DNA from: Reyranella soli
GTDB lineage: Bacteria; Pseudomonadota; Alphaproteobacteria; Reyranellales; Reyranellaceae
Length of the DNA: 64,000 nt
Direction: 5' to 3'
Assembly (NCBI RefSeq): GCF_007992495.1
Contig: NZ_BKAJ01000030.1
Coordinates: 1 to 64,000 of the forward strand
The notes below the pieces were generated by a model. That model did not search any database. It was not told where the DNA came from and saw nothing but the letters and a program-made list of their open reading frames with translations. Numbering within the stretch: position 1 is the first letter of the stretch; each line of letters opens with the position of its first letter. The position numbers and the translations under genes are program-made. This document shows positions 30,268-39,227 of the stretch, in pieces.

Positions 30268-32543
30268 GCTTTACAGGACAGCACGCCGTACGAGCGTCGG
30301 CCCGCGATCGGCTCGCTGCTCACGGCGCCGTTCCTGGTCGCGTCGTTCCAGGCATGGAACAACGGGCTGTCGAGCGATCGCGAATCGAAGAACACGCAGG
30401 CGTTCTTCGCGCCCAAGACCTTGGCGATCCAAGCGTCGAGGTCGGCCTTCGTCCAGATGAGGCTGCGCGGCGAGGTGATGCCCGACACCGAGCGGAAGCC
30501 GCCGAAGAAGTAGAGCAGCTCGGGATCGTTCATCGGATCGTCGGGCGTGGGCAGCACCAGCTCGACGGGACGACCCTTCAGCTTGTCGTGCAGCAGCCCT
30601 GCGAGCTCGTCCAGGTCGGCGAAGGACGGCATGTTGCGGAACGCCGCCTGGTAGCGCGGGATCGGCGAGTAGCGCGCAGCGGCATCGATTGGCTGGCTGT
30701 CGGCGGCATTGAGCGCGCGATAAATCTCGCGCGCCGCCAGGGAGTCCTTCCAGGCAGTACCGGCGGCCTCGGCGTGACGGACGAGATCCGATCGGCCGGC
30801 GATCGCGGCTTCGGCGATCAGCGCCACCGACACCAGCAGCAGCAGCAGGCCGCGCCCGAGGCCCGGCCGCAGGCAGCGCCAGGCGAAGACCGGCAGCGCC
30901 AGCAGGAACAACGGGAGGAGAAAGGACGGTCCCGCGAGATGCGAGAGGTCGGAACGCAGCAAGGCGAAGAGATGCAGCACATAGGCGCCAACGGCGACGC
31001 CGGCGAACTTCCAGACGAACTGCCGTTGTTCCCCGTTCGCCGTCCGCCAGGAGCGGCCGAGATAGCCGGCCAGCAGGCCGATCACGACCATGAGCAGGAT
31101 GGCAAAGCCGTAGACCTGCAGCACTGGGCGCATGGCACCGTGGGTCTTGAGCGACTCCACCCACCAGCCGTTCACGATCTCGAGGGTCATGGTCAGTCCG
31201 ATATTGTCCGACCATACGGAGTTGGACACGCCCGCCATCACCAGGGCCGACTGCGCGCTCGCCCGATGCAGGACGTCGAGCGTGTGGCCGATGCCGATCG
31301 TACCGGTGATCAGCAGCACGAAGACGACCGCACCGCTTGCGACGAACAGCCCGGCAAACCGCGCCAGGCTCGCCAGGGACTGGCCGCACACCGGCCCATA
31401 GAGGGCGAGCGAGAAGATCAGCACCAGCAAGCCACCGGAGAGATTCTCCTGGCTCATGAAGCCGCCGGCGCCCCAGATCACGCCGGCAGCCACCGGCGCG
31501 ATCGACGAGACGGCGCCCGGTCCCGCGGCCAGCAGCCAGCGCGCCAGCAGCAGCGCCAGGATCGGCACGGCGAGCCAGCGCGTCAGGATCGCCCAGCCGG
31601 CGAGGTCCAGGACAGCGGCGGGGCTCGGCCACAACACCCAGCCCAACAGGCCGGCCAGGGCCCAGCCCAGTCCCAGGACCTGCTGCACGACGACGAAGAA
31701 GGCAACGATACAGATGACATCGATCAGCAGGACGCCGGCATAGAAGCCGTGATTGCTGAAGCCGAACGCCTTGGTGAGGACGTACGCCACGAGCTGGTTG
31801 CCAAGCCCGTATTGCGTCTGGGCCTCGACATAGGGTGTCGCGCCGAGGCGGATCTGCTCCAAGGCGCCGAGATGCACCAGCGAGTGGTACTCGTAAAACT
31901 TCGCCAGCGTCACCTCGCCGGCCGGCACGACCTCGCGCAAGGCTTCTACGCCCAGCCAGCCATAGGCCAACACGGCCACGACGACGGCGCCGGCGAGCCG
32001 CGCCAGCCACCAACGGCGCGGCAGCGTCGCCGCCTCGCGCCATCCATAGGCCGGGGCGAAGAACAGGCCCACCATCGCCCGGTGGAACAGGACGAAGGCG
32101 ACGATGACCAGATAGGCGAAGACCATCTGGCGCTTGTCGAGCAGTCCCCACACCACGACCACGTCGTCGCGCTTGATGCCCGTCTCGGTCAGCGCCAGCC
32201 AGGCGTAGCCGCCGGCGGCGCCGAGGATGCCCGCACAATAGAGCAGCACGGCGAAGAGGCTGGGCGTGCCGCCGGTTCGGATCGTGAGCCCGATGCCGCC
32301 AGCGAAATGGCCGATCGCCTCGTCGAGGCGCAACGGCCCGGCCCGTGCAACGGCATGGATGACGATCAGCGCCGCGATCGTCGTCGGCGCCGCCAGAAGG
32401 ATGAACGTCGCCCTTGCCGGAAAGATCGCCGCCTCGACGATCAGCAGGGCCGCCGCAACGAGCGCTACGAGGCCACACAGGTAGAGGTTGCTCGCCGGCC
32501 CCTGCAGGGCCCATTGCAGGCGCCGCGAGATCCCTGGCGGCAC
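30264..32543 (-). CDS. Large polytopic membrane protein of a glycan operon
   Basis: A 759-residue protein with many hydrophobic segments across the first ~560 residues and a soluble C-terminal domain of about 190 residues. The GTG start overlaps the GT2-GtrA stop (TAGTG) with GGAAGGG upstream, so it is translated with that gene. The layout (membrane part plus periplasmic tail, next to a polyprenyl-phosphate sugar synthase) is like GT-C glycosyltransferases that use lipid-linked sugars, but I see no clear catalytic DxD near the first loop; that role is inferred from context only. Confidence 0.8.
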   Translation of the reverse strand: MPPGISRRLQWALQGPASNLYLCGLVALVAAALLIVEAAIFPARATFILLAAPTTIAALIVIHAVARAGPLRLDEAIGHFAGGIGLTIRTGGTPSLFAVLLYCAGILGAAGGYAWLALTETGIKRDDVVVVWGLLDKRQMVFAYLVIVAFVLFHRAMVGLFFAPAYGWREAATLPRRWWLARLAGAVVVAVLAYGWLGVEALREVVPAGEVTLAKFYEYHSLVHLGALEQIRLGATPYVEAQTQYGLGNQLVAYVLTKAFGFSNHGFYAGVLLIDVICIVAFFVVVQQVLGLGWALAGLLGWVLWPSPAAVLDLAGWAILTRWLAVPILALLLARWLLAAGPGAVSSIAPVAAGVIWGAGGFMSQENLSGGLLVLIFSLALYGPVCGQSLASLARFAGLFVASGAVVFVLLITGTIGIGHTLDVLHRASAQSALVMAGVSNSVWSDNIGLTMTLEIVNGWWVESLKTHGAMRPVLQVYGFAILLMVVIGLLAGYLGRSWRTANGEQRQFVWKFAGVAVGAYVLHLFALLRSDLSHLAGPSFLLPLFLLALPVFAWRCLRPGLGRGLLLLLVSVALIAEAAIAGRSDLVRHAEAAGTAWKDSLAAREIYRALNAADSQPIDAAARYSPIPRYQAAFRNMPSFADLDELAGLLHDKLKGRPVELVLPTPDDPMNDPELLYFFGGFRSVSGITSPRSLIWTKADLDAWIAKVLGAKNACVFFDSRSLDSPLFHAWNDATRNGAVSSEPIAGRRSYGVLSCKA

Positions 32544-33646
32544 TATCGCGCCCTTCCCAGGACGGACGAGCGGCCCCAGATCAGCCGGTTCGACACCACG
32601 AACCGCCAGATGACGTCGATGACCAGGCCGGTCGTGGCAGCGATGAAGGTATGGCCGTGCAGCTGCAGATAAGCGATCTGGGCGGTGCTGACGTTGGCCA
32701 CGATGCCGATCGAGGCGATCAGGCTGTAGAGCAGCAGTCCCTTGTAGAAGGTGGCGCCGCGCAGCCGGTCGTCCGAATAGGTCAGGACGTTGTTGATCGT
32801 GAAGTTGAAGACCATCGCCACCACCGTGGCGATCGCCTGGGACAGCCAGAACACGGCGCCGAGGTCCATGCTGGCGTAGAGGATGGTGAAGTGGAAGATC
32901 GAGCCGATCAGCCCGACCCCGACGAAGCTGATCAGCCGCGGCGGCAGCATGCCGCGAGACAGCTTGGAGGCGATGTCGCAGGCCAGCAGCCACAGCACGT
33001 AGAGATCGAGCTTCGATTCGCCATGCTGGCGGCGCTGGAACTCGAAGGGCAGCTCGCGGATCGTCACATGCCGGTTGTGATAGACCAGGTCGAAGAACAC
33101 CTTGAAGCCGTCGGCCTGCATCTGCGGGATGGAGTCCAGGAACAGCCGGCGCGAGGTGGCGAAGAAACCCGTAAGGGGATCGCTGAGCGTCGTGCCGAGG
33201 AAACGATTCGTCAGCCGGTTGCCCCAGTCCGAAAGACGACGACGACGCTGCGACAGGCCCTTTTCGGCGCCACCTTCGAGGAAGCGCGAGCCCGAGACGA
33301 TGTCGTGCCCGGCCTGCAGGGCCTCGAGCATCTTGGGGATCAGCGCGGGCTCGTGCTGCAGGTCGCCGTCCATGACGACGATCACCTCGCCGTGGGCGGC
33401 CTGCACCCCCCAGTGCACCGCCGAGGCGAGGCCGCGCTCCTGGACGCGCTGGATGCACCTGACATTGTCGTGTTGCCGAGCCAGCGCGCGCACCGCATCG
33501 GCCGTGCCGTCGGGCGAATCGTCGTCGACGACCACGAGCTCCCAGGCGCGGCCGGCCAGCGCCTGCGCCAGGCCGTCGTAGGTCATCGCGATGTTGCCCG
33601 CCTCGTTATAGGTCGGCACGACGACCGAGATCTGCGGCACCGTCAT
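32543..33646 (-). CDS. Glycosyltransferase family 2 fused to GtrA-like membrane domain
   Basis: A 367-residue protein. Residues 1-230 are a dolichol/polyprenyl-phosphate mannose synthase-type GT2 domain (ISVVVPTYNEAGNI; DDDSPDGT; metal-binding MDGDLQHEP; the GFFATSRRLF stretch). Residues ~240-367 are a four-helix GtrA domain. The enzyme should load a sugar on polyprenyl phosphate on the cytoplasmic face and help flip it. The ATG overlaps the methyltransferase stop (ATGA). Confidence 0.9.
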   Translation of the reverse strand: MTVPQISVVVPTYNEAGNIAMTYDGLAQALAGRAWELVVVDDDSPDGTADAVRALARQHDNVRCIQRVQERGLASAVHWGVQAAHGEVIVVMDGDLQHEPALIPKMLEALQAGHDIVSGSRFLEGGAEKGLSQRRRRLSDWGNRLTNRFLGTTLSDPLTGFFATSRRLFLDSIPQMQADGFKVFFDLVYHNRHVTIRELPFEFQRRQHGESKLDLYVLWLLACDIASKLSRGMLPPRLISFVGVGLIGSIFHFTILYASMDLGAVFWLSQAIATVVAMVFNFTINNVLTYSDDRLRGATFYKGLLLYSLIASIGIVANVSTAQIAYLQLHGHTFIAATTGLVIDVIWRFVVSNRLIWGRSSVLGRAR

Positions 33647-34350
33647 GGCCGGGCGACCGCAACCAGAAGGTTGCCACAACCAAGGTGACCGACGCTGCGC
33701 TCGACGGCGTCGAGCCATTGCGCCGGACCTCGGCCGAACACAGCGGCGAAAGGCGCGAGGCCGACGGCCGTGCCGACCTCGACCTTGGCGTAGCCGGCCT
33801 GAGCAAGATCCGCGGCGAGCCGCCCTCGCCAATACTTGTTGATGTGCTGCTGCTCGTAGCTGACGCGCGAGACGCGGTTCACGCCCCATTCGATCAATGG
33901 CCACAGCGAGCGATAGTTGGGGGTCGTCACGACCAGGCGTCCTTGCGGCGACAGCAGCCCGCGCGCCTCGGCCAGCAGACGGCGGGCATCGGCCGGCGGC
34001 AGATGCTCCAAAAGCTCGATCATGGTGATGGCGTCGAAGCGCTCACCGAGGCTGGCGAGCATTTGGGTCGAGAAACGATGCTCGGCCGTCCCGTACCGCC
34101 GGTTCGCGTAGTCGATCTGCGAGGCGCTGAAGTCGATGCCCAGGCACTCGACGCCGCCGAGGTAGTTGCCGATGAAGGTGCCGGGCCCGCAGCCGACATC
34201 CAGGACCTTGCCGACCCCGTCCAGGCGCTTGGCGACCGCGCGGAACTTCAGGTCGTGCCAGAAGAACCGTACGCCCGCCTTGCACTGATGGATCTCGTCA
34301 TAAAAGCCCGCCGGGATGTCTCTGTCGTAGTCGTAACCAGGAGTCGCCAT
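33643..34350 (-). CDS. Class I SAM-dependent methyltransferase
   Basis: A 235-residue methyltransferase. The SAM-binding motif I is VLDVGCGPGTFIGNY, motif II includes ITMIELLEHLPP, and motif III LSPQGRLVVTTPN. The start MATPGYDYD has GAAGAGG close upstream; two other Met codons lie up to nine codons earlier. First gene of the three-gene operon with GT2-GtrA and the large membrane protein, so it may methylate a sugar or lipid-linked glycan. Confidence 0.88.
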   Translation of the reverse strand: MATPGYDYDRDIPAGFYDEIHQCKAGVRFFWHDLKFRAVAKRLDGVGKVLDVGCGPGTFIGNYLGGVECLGIDFSASQIDYANRRYGTAEHRFSTQMLASLGERFDAITMIELLEHLPPADARRLLAEARGLLSPQGRLVVTTPNYRSLWPLIEWGVNRVSRVSYEQQHINKYWRGRLAADLAQAGYAKVEVGTAVGLAPFAAVFGRGPAQWLDAVERSVGHLGCGNLLVAVARP

Positions 34351-34403
34351 CGCCTCTTCTCGGGCCATGGCGATCATTCTACACGGATTCGCGCGTGAGC
34401 GCT

Positions 34404-34446
34404 CATTGTTGGAGCGCGGACCTCCAGGTCCGCGCGCCGGCAAGAT
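34404..34446. repeat. Palindromic intergenic element, copy 3
   Basis: Perfect 10-bp inverted repeat GCGCGGACCT-CC-AGGTCCGCGC (34414-34435), followed by the tail GCCGGCAAGATT ending at the stop codon of the minus-strand gene at 34447. It resembles the copies at 3-57 and 45885-46030 and probably terminates or protects that gene's transcript. Confidence 0.7.
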
Positions 34447-35007
34447 TCACTTTGCCGCCGGTTTCTTCGGCACCATGCAGAAGCCCTGCGCCTCGATGCC
34501 GAGCGGTGGATTGAACTTCGAGCGGAAGTTCTCCATGGCAATGGCCGCCGTCAGCTCGACGATCTCGGCCTCGGTAAAATGCTTCTGCAGCTCAGCGAAC
34601 AGCGTGTCGTCGACCTTCTGGCCGGTCGTCGTGATGCGTTCGGCATATTCCAGCGCGGCTCGCTCCAGGGGGCTGAAGAGCTTGCTGGTGCGCCACTCGA
34701 GCACCTCGCTGAGTTTCTCGGCGCCGCCTTCACTTTCCGCCGCACGGGCGGAATTGATGTCGACTCAAAACGGGCAGCCGTTGATGGTGGCGACGCGCAG
34801 ATAGACCAGCGGCAGCAGCGCCTTGGGCAACAGCCCCGACTGCTCGATCGACTGGCCGAGGATGGCGGCGGCGCGCAGGATCGGCGGGCAGTGCGCCATC
34901 ACCTTCGCGGGATTGAGCAGGCCGCCGTAGATCTCGCGCTGCCTGTCGAAACTTGCCTTCAGGATCGGATCACCGCCGTCTTCTTCGATTTCGCTGACGC
35001 GAGGCAT
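34447..35007 (-). CDS. Putative selenoprotein: carboxymuconolactone decarboxylase/AhpD-like, CxxU motif
   Basis: One continuous reading frame of 186 residues interrupted only by a TGA at codon 81 (34765-34767). The N-terminal 80 residues end INGCPF; after the TGA the frame continues VDINSARAAESEGGAEKL. In this family the motif is INGCPFC(I/V)D, so the TGA stands exactly at the second redox cysteine, giving Cys78-x-x-Sec81. Everything downstream keeps family character (ERAALEYAERIT, AEIVELTAAIAMENFRSKFN). Shine-Dalgarno GGAGGAG precedes the ATG. A 7-bp hairpin with GU in its loop follows the TGA at SECIS distance. AhpD-like selenoproteins are known. The alternative is a nonsense mutation; selABCD elsewhere in the genome would decide. 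Confidence 0.68.
34735..34753 (-). promoter_or_regulatory. Candidate bacterial SECIS hairpin
   Basis: In the transcript, bases 12-30 after the UGA form a perfect 7-bp stem UUCCGCC/GGCGGAA with the five-base loop CGUGC. The loop GU is 20-21 bases after the UGA, the same distance as the loop GU in E. coli fdhF, and within the range known for SelB-binding elements. The hairpin lies inside the coding sequence, as bacterial SECIS elements do. High local GC makes some hairpins expected by chance. Confidence 0.55.
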
Positions 35008-35145
35008 GATGCTCCTCCGTTAGTGGGGGCTGCCAAGCTACCCGCGTCGCTTGTGAGGGAGCGACCGAGCTTTTCTCATGCGGCTCCGAAGGTGATCGAC
35101 GATACCATCAAGAGAAGAACAACACCGCGCGGGACGGAGACCGAC

Positions 35146-36387
35146 ATGACACGGGCAAACGGCTCGGCCTATGGCTGGGTGATCGTCGCGGCAGGTGCGC
35201 TCATGACCTGCGTCAGCATGGGCGCGATGTTCTCGCTCGCGGTCTTCCTGCAACCGATCTCGGTCGACACCGGCTGGTCGCGCACCGGCATCTCGACGGC
35301 CATGACCATCGACTTCCTGGTGATGGGCTTTGCCGCCTTCGCCTGGGGCGCCATGAGCGACCGCTTCGGCCCGAAGATCGTCGTGCTGTCGGGCAGCCTG
35401 ATGCTGGGGCTCGGCCTGGTGCTGGGCAGCCGCGCCACGAGCCTGGTCGAGTTCCAGCTGGTGTTCGGCATCCTGGTCGGCGCGGCGGCGGGCGCCTTCT
35501 ACGCGCCGATGATGGCGCTGGCCTCGGGCTGGATCGAGAACAACCGCAGCCTCGCCGTCGCCCTGGTGTCGGCCGGCGCCGGCACCGCGCCGCTCACCGT
35601 GGCGCCGTTCGCGCGCTGGCTGATCGACAATTACGACTGGCGGCCGGCCATGCTGGTGGTGGGCATCGTCGCCTGGATCCTGCTGATCCCCGCCTCCTTC
35701 CTGGTGCGCCGCCCGCCGGTCGTGCTGGAGACCAACCCGCCCGCGCCGGGCGTCGCCACCCCGGTCGCGGCAGTCGTCGAGACGCGCATGAGCGCTGGCG
35801 AGGCGTTGCGCACGCCGCAGTTCGCCGTGCTGGCGCTGGCCCACTTCGCCTGCTGTGCCGCCCATTCCGGCCCGATCTTCCACATGGTGACCTACGCCAT
35901 CGGCTGCGGCATCCCGGCGATGGTGGCGGTCAGCGTCTACAGCCTGGCTGGCCTCTCGGGCCTCGGCGGGCGCGTGCTGCTCGGCGTGCTGGCCGACCGG
36001 CTGGGCGCCAAGCCGGTGCTGGTCGGCGGGCTGATGGTGCAGGCCTTGGGCGCCGGCGCCTATCTGTTCGCCCGCGAGCTCGGCGAGCTCTATGCCCTGT
36101 CGGTCGTGTTCGGCATCGCCTATGGCGGCGTGATGCCGCTCTACGCCATCCTGGCGCGCGATTATTTCGGCCCGCACATCATGGGCACGGTGTTCGGCGC
36201 CATCTCGGCCATGGCGAGCCTGGGCATGGCGTTCGGACCATGGGCCGGCGGCTGGGTGTTCGACACCTACGCGAGCTACTCGTGGCTCTACATCGGCTCG
36301 TTCACCGTCGGACTCGCGGCCGTTGCCGTGGCGTTCACCTTCAAGCCGGCACCGGCTGCAAGCAAGCTCACCGTATCGGTGTCATAG
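35146..36387 (+). CDS. MFS transporter (monocarboxylate/OFA-like)
   Basis: A 413-residue inner-membrane protein with 12 predicted helices. Major-facilitator signature between helices 2 and 3: GAMSDRFGPKIVV; repeated in the second half as GVLADRLGAKPVLV. Layout and helix sequence resemble oxalate/formate or monocarboxylate MFS proteins; the substrate is unknown. ATG after GGAGACCGAC. Divergent from the putative selenoprotein gene. A decayed copy of the C-terminal end of a close relative lies at about 44540-44632. Confidence 0.9.
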   Translation: MTRANGSAYGWVIVAAGALMTCVSMGAMFSLAVFLQPISVDTGWSRTGISTAMTIDFLVMGFAAFAWGAMSDRFGPKIVVLSGSLMLGLGLVLGSRATSLVEFQLVFGILVGAAAGAFYAPMMALASGWIENNRSLAVALVSAGAGTAPLTVAPFARWLIDNYDWRPAMLVVGIVAWILLIPASFLVRRPPVVLETNPPAPGVATPVAAVVETRMSAGEALRTPQFAVLALAHFACCAAHSGPIFHMVTYAIGCGIPAMVAVSVYSLAGLSGLGGRVLLGVLADRLGAKPVLVGGLMVQALGAGAYLFARELGELYALSVVFGIAYGGVMPLYAILARDYFGPHIMGTVFGAISAMASLGMAFGPWAGGWVFDTYASYSWLYIGSFTVGLAAVAVAFTFKPAPAASKLTVSVS

Positions 36388-36975
36388 CCGTGCCGCGCAT
36401 GCATCGCCGTCAGCGGCGCTGAAGCTTGCGAAGTCCTGGCGCGCGGAGGGGTTAGCGCAGTTCCCGCAGTTTGCGCTACCCCTCTGCACCTCTGATCGCG
36501 ACGGCAGCACCGGTCCCAGTTGCCTCATTTTTGAGCCCGCGGGGTTTTCCGCATCTCGCGCATTTTGCGCTACCCCCCCTGGGCACCGTACGCGATCAAC
36601 TGACCCGCGCTGTGACGCGCGAGCACAGTCGGCCCTCGCCGGGAAGTCCCACGCGTAATTGAGTCTGATCAACGATGCAAAGAGCGATAGCCGAGCCAAA
36701 GTGTAGGACAACACTGTAGTGCTTGTCAATAACTATGGTATTTTTGCGCTCCATATGGGGCCCAGCAGCGCACTAAGTCGATGCCGCCGCCTGCTAGCAG
36801 TGCTAGCGCCCACGCCGAAAACGCCTAACTGCGAAAGAACCGCGCGAAGGGCCCGACGGGGTAGTTCGCTGGCCATATGGCGGTGGCCGAGACATAGCCG
36901 GGCGCGCCGGCAGTGTTATAATTGGCTTGGCCGTAGATTGCGCGTGTACACGCCCGTGTGGAGGTTGACAGGTAG
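36388..36975. other. Long gene-free region upstream of glnS
   Basis: 588 bases without a credible gene. The first part has the hairpin at 36446-36484 and a partial second copy of its right arm (TTTTGCGCTACCCCCC, about 36565). The middle (about 36650-36760) is distinctly AT-richer than the rest of the window and contains an imperfect dyad ACAACACTGTAGTGCTTGT (36708-36726) that could be an operator. The composition change just before glnS could mark an insertion boundary. No clear promoter pair was found. Confidence 0.5.
36446..36484 (+). terminator. Strong hairpin after the MFS gene
   Basis: GAGGGGTTAGCGCA pairs with TGCGCTACCCCTC (13 pairs, one bulged T) around a 12-base loop, 58 bases past the MFS stop. 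There is no T-run, so intrinsic termination is uncertain; it could also be a dispersed repeat unit because its right arm recurs about 95 bases later. Confidence 0.45.
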
Positions 36976-38673
36976 ATGGATGACAAGAAGCCGATGCTGG
37001 AGGCCACTGCAAACGTAGAGCCCCGGGATTTCATTCGCGACATGGTCCAGGCTGACCTCGCCCGCGGCCAAATTCAGGGCATCGTCACGCGCTTTCCACC
37101 GGAGCCGAACGGCTATCTGCATCTCGGTCACGCAAAGTCGATCTGCCTGAATTTCGGACTTAGCGCCGAATTCGGCGGCCGCTGCCACCTTCGTTTCGAC
37201 GATACCAATCCCGTGAAGGAGGAGCAGGAATACATCGACGCCATCAAGCGGGACGTACACTGGCTTGGCTTCGACTGGGGCGAGCATCTGTACCATGCAT
37301 CGGACAATTTCCAGACGTTGTACGACTGGGCAGAGCACCTCATTCGCGCCGGCCTCGCCTATGTCGACGACACGCCCCCCGAAGAGATGCGGGCGATGCG
37401 TGGCACGCTGACCGAACCGGGCCGTGCGTCGGCCGATCGCGACCGTTCGGTGGAAACAAATCTCAGCCTGTTTCGCGATATGCGCGCCGGCAAGTTTCCG
37501 AATGGTGCCTGCGTGCTGCGGGCGAAGATCGACCTTGCTTCCGGCAACATGAACCTGCGGGACCCCGTCCTCTATCGCATCCTGCATGCGCCTCACCCGC
37601 GCACCGGCACGCAGTGGTGCATCTACCCGACCTACGACTTTGCTCATGGCCAGTCCGACGCCATAGAGCATGTCACACACTCGCTCTGTACCCTGGAATT
37701 CGCGGACCACCGTCCTCTCTACGACTGGTTCCTCGACCACCTGCCGGTCCCGTCGCGGCCCCGCCAGACCGAATTCGCCCGCCTCAATCTCGGATACACC
37801 GTACTTTCCAAGCGCTACCTGACGGATCTGGTACGGCGCGGCATCGTAAGTGGCTGGGATGATCCGCGCATGCCGACCCTGGCAGGCCTGCGCCGCCGCG
37901 GCGTGCCGCCGGAGGCGATCCGCGACTTCGTTCGGCGCGTCGGCATGTCCAAAGCCAACAGCGTCGTCGATCTCGCCATGTTCGATCACGCGATCCGAGA
38001 CCGTCTCAACCAGGCGGCCCAGCGGCGCATGGCGGTCCTGCGGCCTCTCAAGCTCGTGATCGAAAATTTTCCCGAGGACCAAGTCGAAGAGCTGGAGGCC
38101 GTCAACCACCCGGGGGACCCGGCCGCCGGCACGCGCACCCTTCGCTTCGGCAGGGAAATCTTCGTCGAGCGTGACGACTTCATGGAGAACCCGCCGAACA
38201 AATTCTTCCGGCTGGCGGTGGGCCGAGAGGTCAGGTTGCGCTACGCCTATCTCGTCACCTGCCGACAGGTGGTGAAGGACGCCGATGGCAACGTGGTGGA
38301 ACTGCGTTGCACCTACGATCCGGCCAGCCGCGGCGGCAATGCACCGGACGGTCGAAAGGTGAAGGCCACCCTGCACTGGGTGTCGGGCCGGGACGCACGC
38401 CCCGCCGAGGTCCGTTTGTACGGTACGCTCTTCAACCGCCCCGACCCGGGAGCCGATGGCGATCTCGACGCCGACTTGAATCCAGGCTCGCTCGAAGTCC
38501 TGTCGGGCGCGCTGCTGGAGCCCTCGTTGGCGGAGATGCCCGTGGGCGAAGCCGTGCAATTCGAGCGGCAGGGCTATTTCTGCCAGGACCCGACGAGCGG
38601 CTCGGACGCCCTGGTGTTCAACCGCACGATCGAGCTACGCGACACCTGGGCAAAGTTGCAGGTCGGTGGGTAA
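36976..38673 (+). CDS. glnS: Glutamine-tRNA ligase
   Basis: A 565-residue class I synthetase that charges tRNA-Gln directly. The HIGH-type motif is in PPEPNGYLHLGHA, followed by FDDTNP; the KMSKS-type loop is VLSKRYL. Anticodon-binding beta-barrels follow to the C-terminus. CIYPTYDFAHGQSDAIEHVTHS supports GlnRS over GluRS. Most alphaproteobacteria make Gln-tRNA through GluRS and GatCAB and lack this enzyme, so its presence suggests acquisition. The gene-free, AT-richer upstream region fits that. Confidence 0.93.
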   Translation: MDDKKPMLEATANVEPRDFIRDMVQADLARGQIQGIVTRFPPEPNGYLHLGHAKSICLNFGLSAEFGGRCHLRFDDTNPVKEEQEYIDAIKRDVHWLGFDWGEHLYHASDNFQTLYDWAEHLIRAGLAYVDDTPPEEMRAMRGTLTEPGRASADRDRSVETNLSLFRDMRAGKFPNGACVLRAKIDLASGNMNLRDPVLYRILHAPHPRTGTQWCIYPTYDFAHGQSDAIEHVTHSLCTLEFADHRPLYDWFLDHLPVPSRPRQTEFARLNLGYTVLSKRYLTDLVRRGIVSGWDDPRMPTLAGLRRRGVPPEAIRDFVRRVGMSKANSVVDLAMFDHAIRDRLNQAAQRRMAVLRPLKLVIENFPEDQVEELEAVNHPGDPAAGTRTLRFGREIFVERDDFMENPPNKFFRLAVGREVRLRYAYLVTCRQVVKDADGNVVELRCTYDPASRGGNAPDGRKVKATLHWVSGRDARPAEVRLYGTLFNRPDPGADGDLDADLNPGSLEVLSGALLEPSLAEMPVGEAVQFERQGYFCQDPTSGSDALVFNRTIELRDTWAKLQVGG

Positions 38674-38726
38674 TTCTTCCTGTACCGGTACAGGATACGT
38701 GCCGGGTTGGTTTGACGGAGGACATC

Positions 38727-39197
38727 GTGGCAAAACGAATCGTTCAGAGCCCGCAGGCGATGAAGGCGCTGGTCGGTCAGGAGCTCGGGGTCAGCGACTG
38801 GCTGGTCATGACGCAGGAACGCATCAACACATTTGCCGAAGCAAGCGGCGACCATCAATGGATCCATGTTGATGTCGAGCGCTGCAAGACGGACATGCCG
38901 GATGGGAAGACCATCGCGCACGGCAATCTTACCCTGGCCGTGATCGCTACCTTCGGCCGGGATGTACTCAAGATCGACAATGTGCGGAACGGCATAAACT
39001 ACGGCTCGAACAAAGTGCGTTTCACCAACCCCGTGCAGGTTGGTGCGCGCATCCGCGGCCGCCAGAAGCTGCTCGCCGCCGACGACATGCCAAACGGCGG
39101 CATTCGCATGACATACCAATGGACCGTCGAGATCGAGGGCAAGGAACGTCCGGCCTGTGTTGCCGAGACCATGAGCATCGCCTACGCCAAGACATAA
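38727..39197 (+). CDS. MaoC-like hotdog dehydratase
   Basis: A 156-residue protein of the MaoC/NodN family. FAEASGDHQWIHVD contains the catalytic Asp and His of (R)-specific enoyl-CoA hydratases, and KTIAHGNLTLAV the family's second motif. Starts at GTG after GGAGG. Downstream of glnS by 53 bases, but more likely a partner of the acyl-CoA genes that follow on the other strand. Substrate unknown. Confidence 0.88.
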   Translation: MAKRIVQSPQAMKALVGQELGVSDWLVMTQERINTFAEASGDHQWIHVDVERCKTDMPDGKTIAHGNLTLAVIATFGRDVLKIDNVRNGINYGSNKVRFTNPVQVGARIRGRQKLLAADDMPNGGIRMTYQWTVEIEGKERPACVAETMSIAYAKT

Positions 39198-39227
39198 GCG
39201 ATCGCGCTACGTGAAGCGATCCATCTG

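Noticed and set aside
30264-33458. A single 1064-codon gene covering both the membrane protein and most of the GT2 gene.
   Set aside because: The upstream part is in a different frame from the true GT2-GtrA protein and shows no family features. The TAGTG overlap at 32543 marks the real start.
34447-35007. Two separate small genes (80 and 85 codons) instead of one gene with TGA.
   Set aside because: The second piece has no ribosome site and begins inside a family domain; both pieces are consecutive parts of one CMD-family fold in the same frame.
36446-36484. tRNA-like or small-RNA gene in the hairpin region before glnS.
   Set aside because: No cloverleaf, T-loop or anticodon arm can be drawn. 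It is a simple stem with a bulge.
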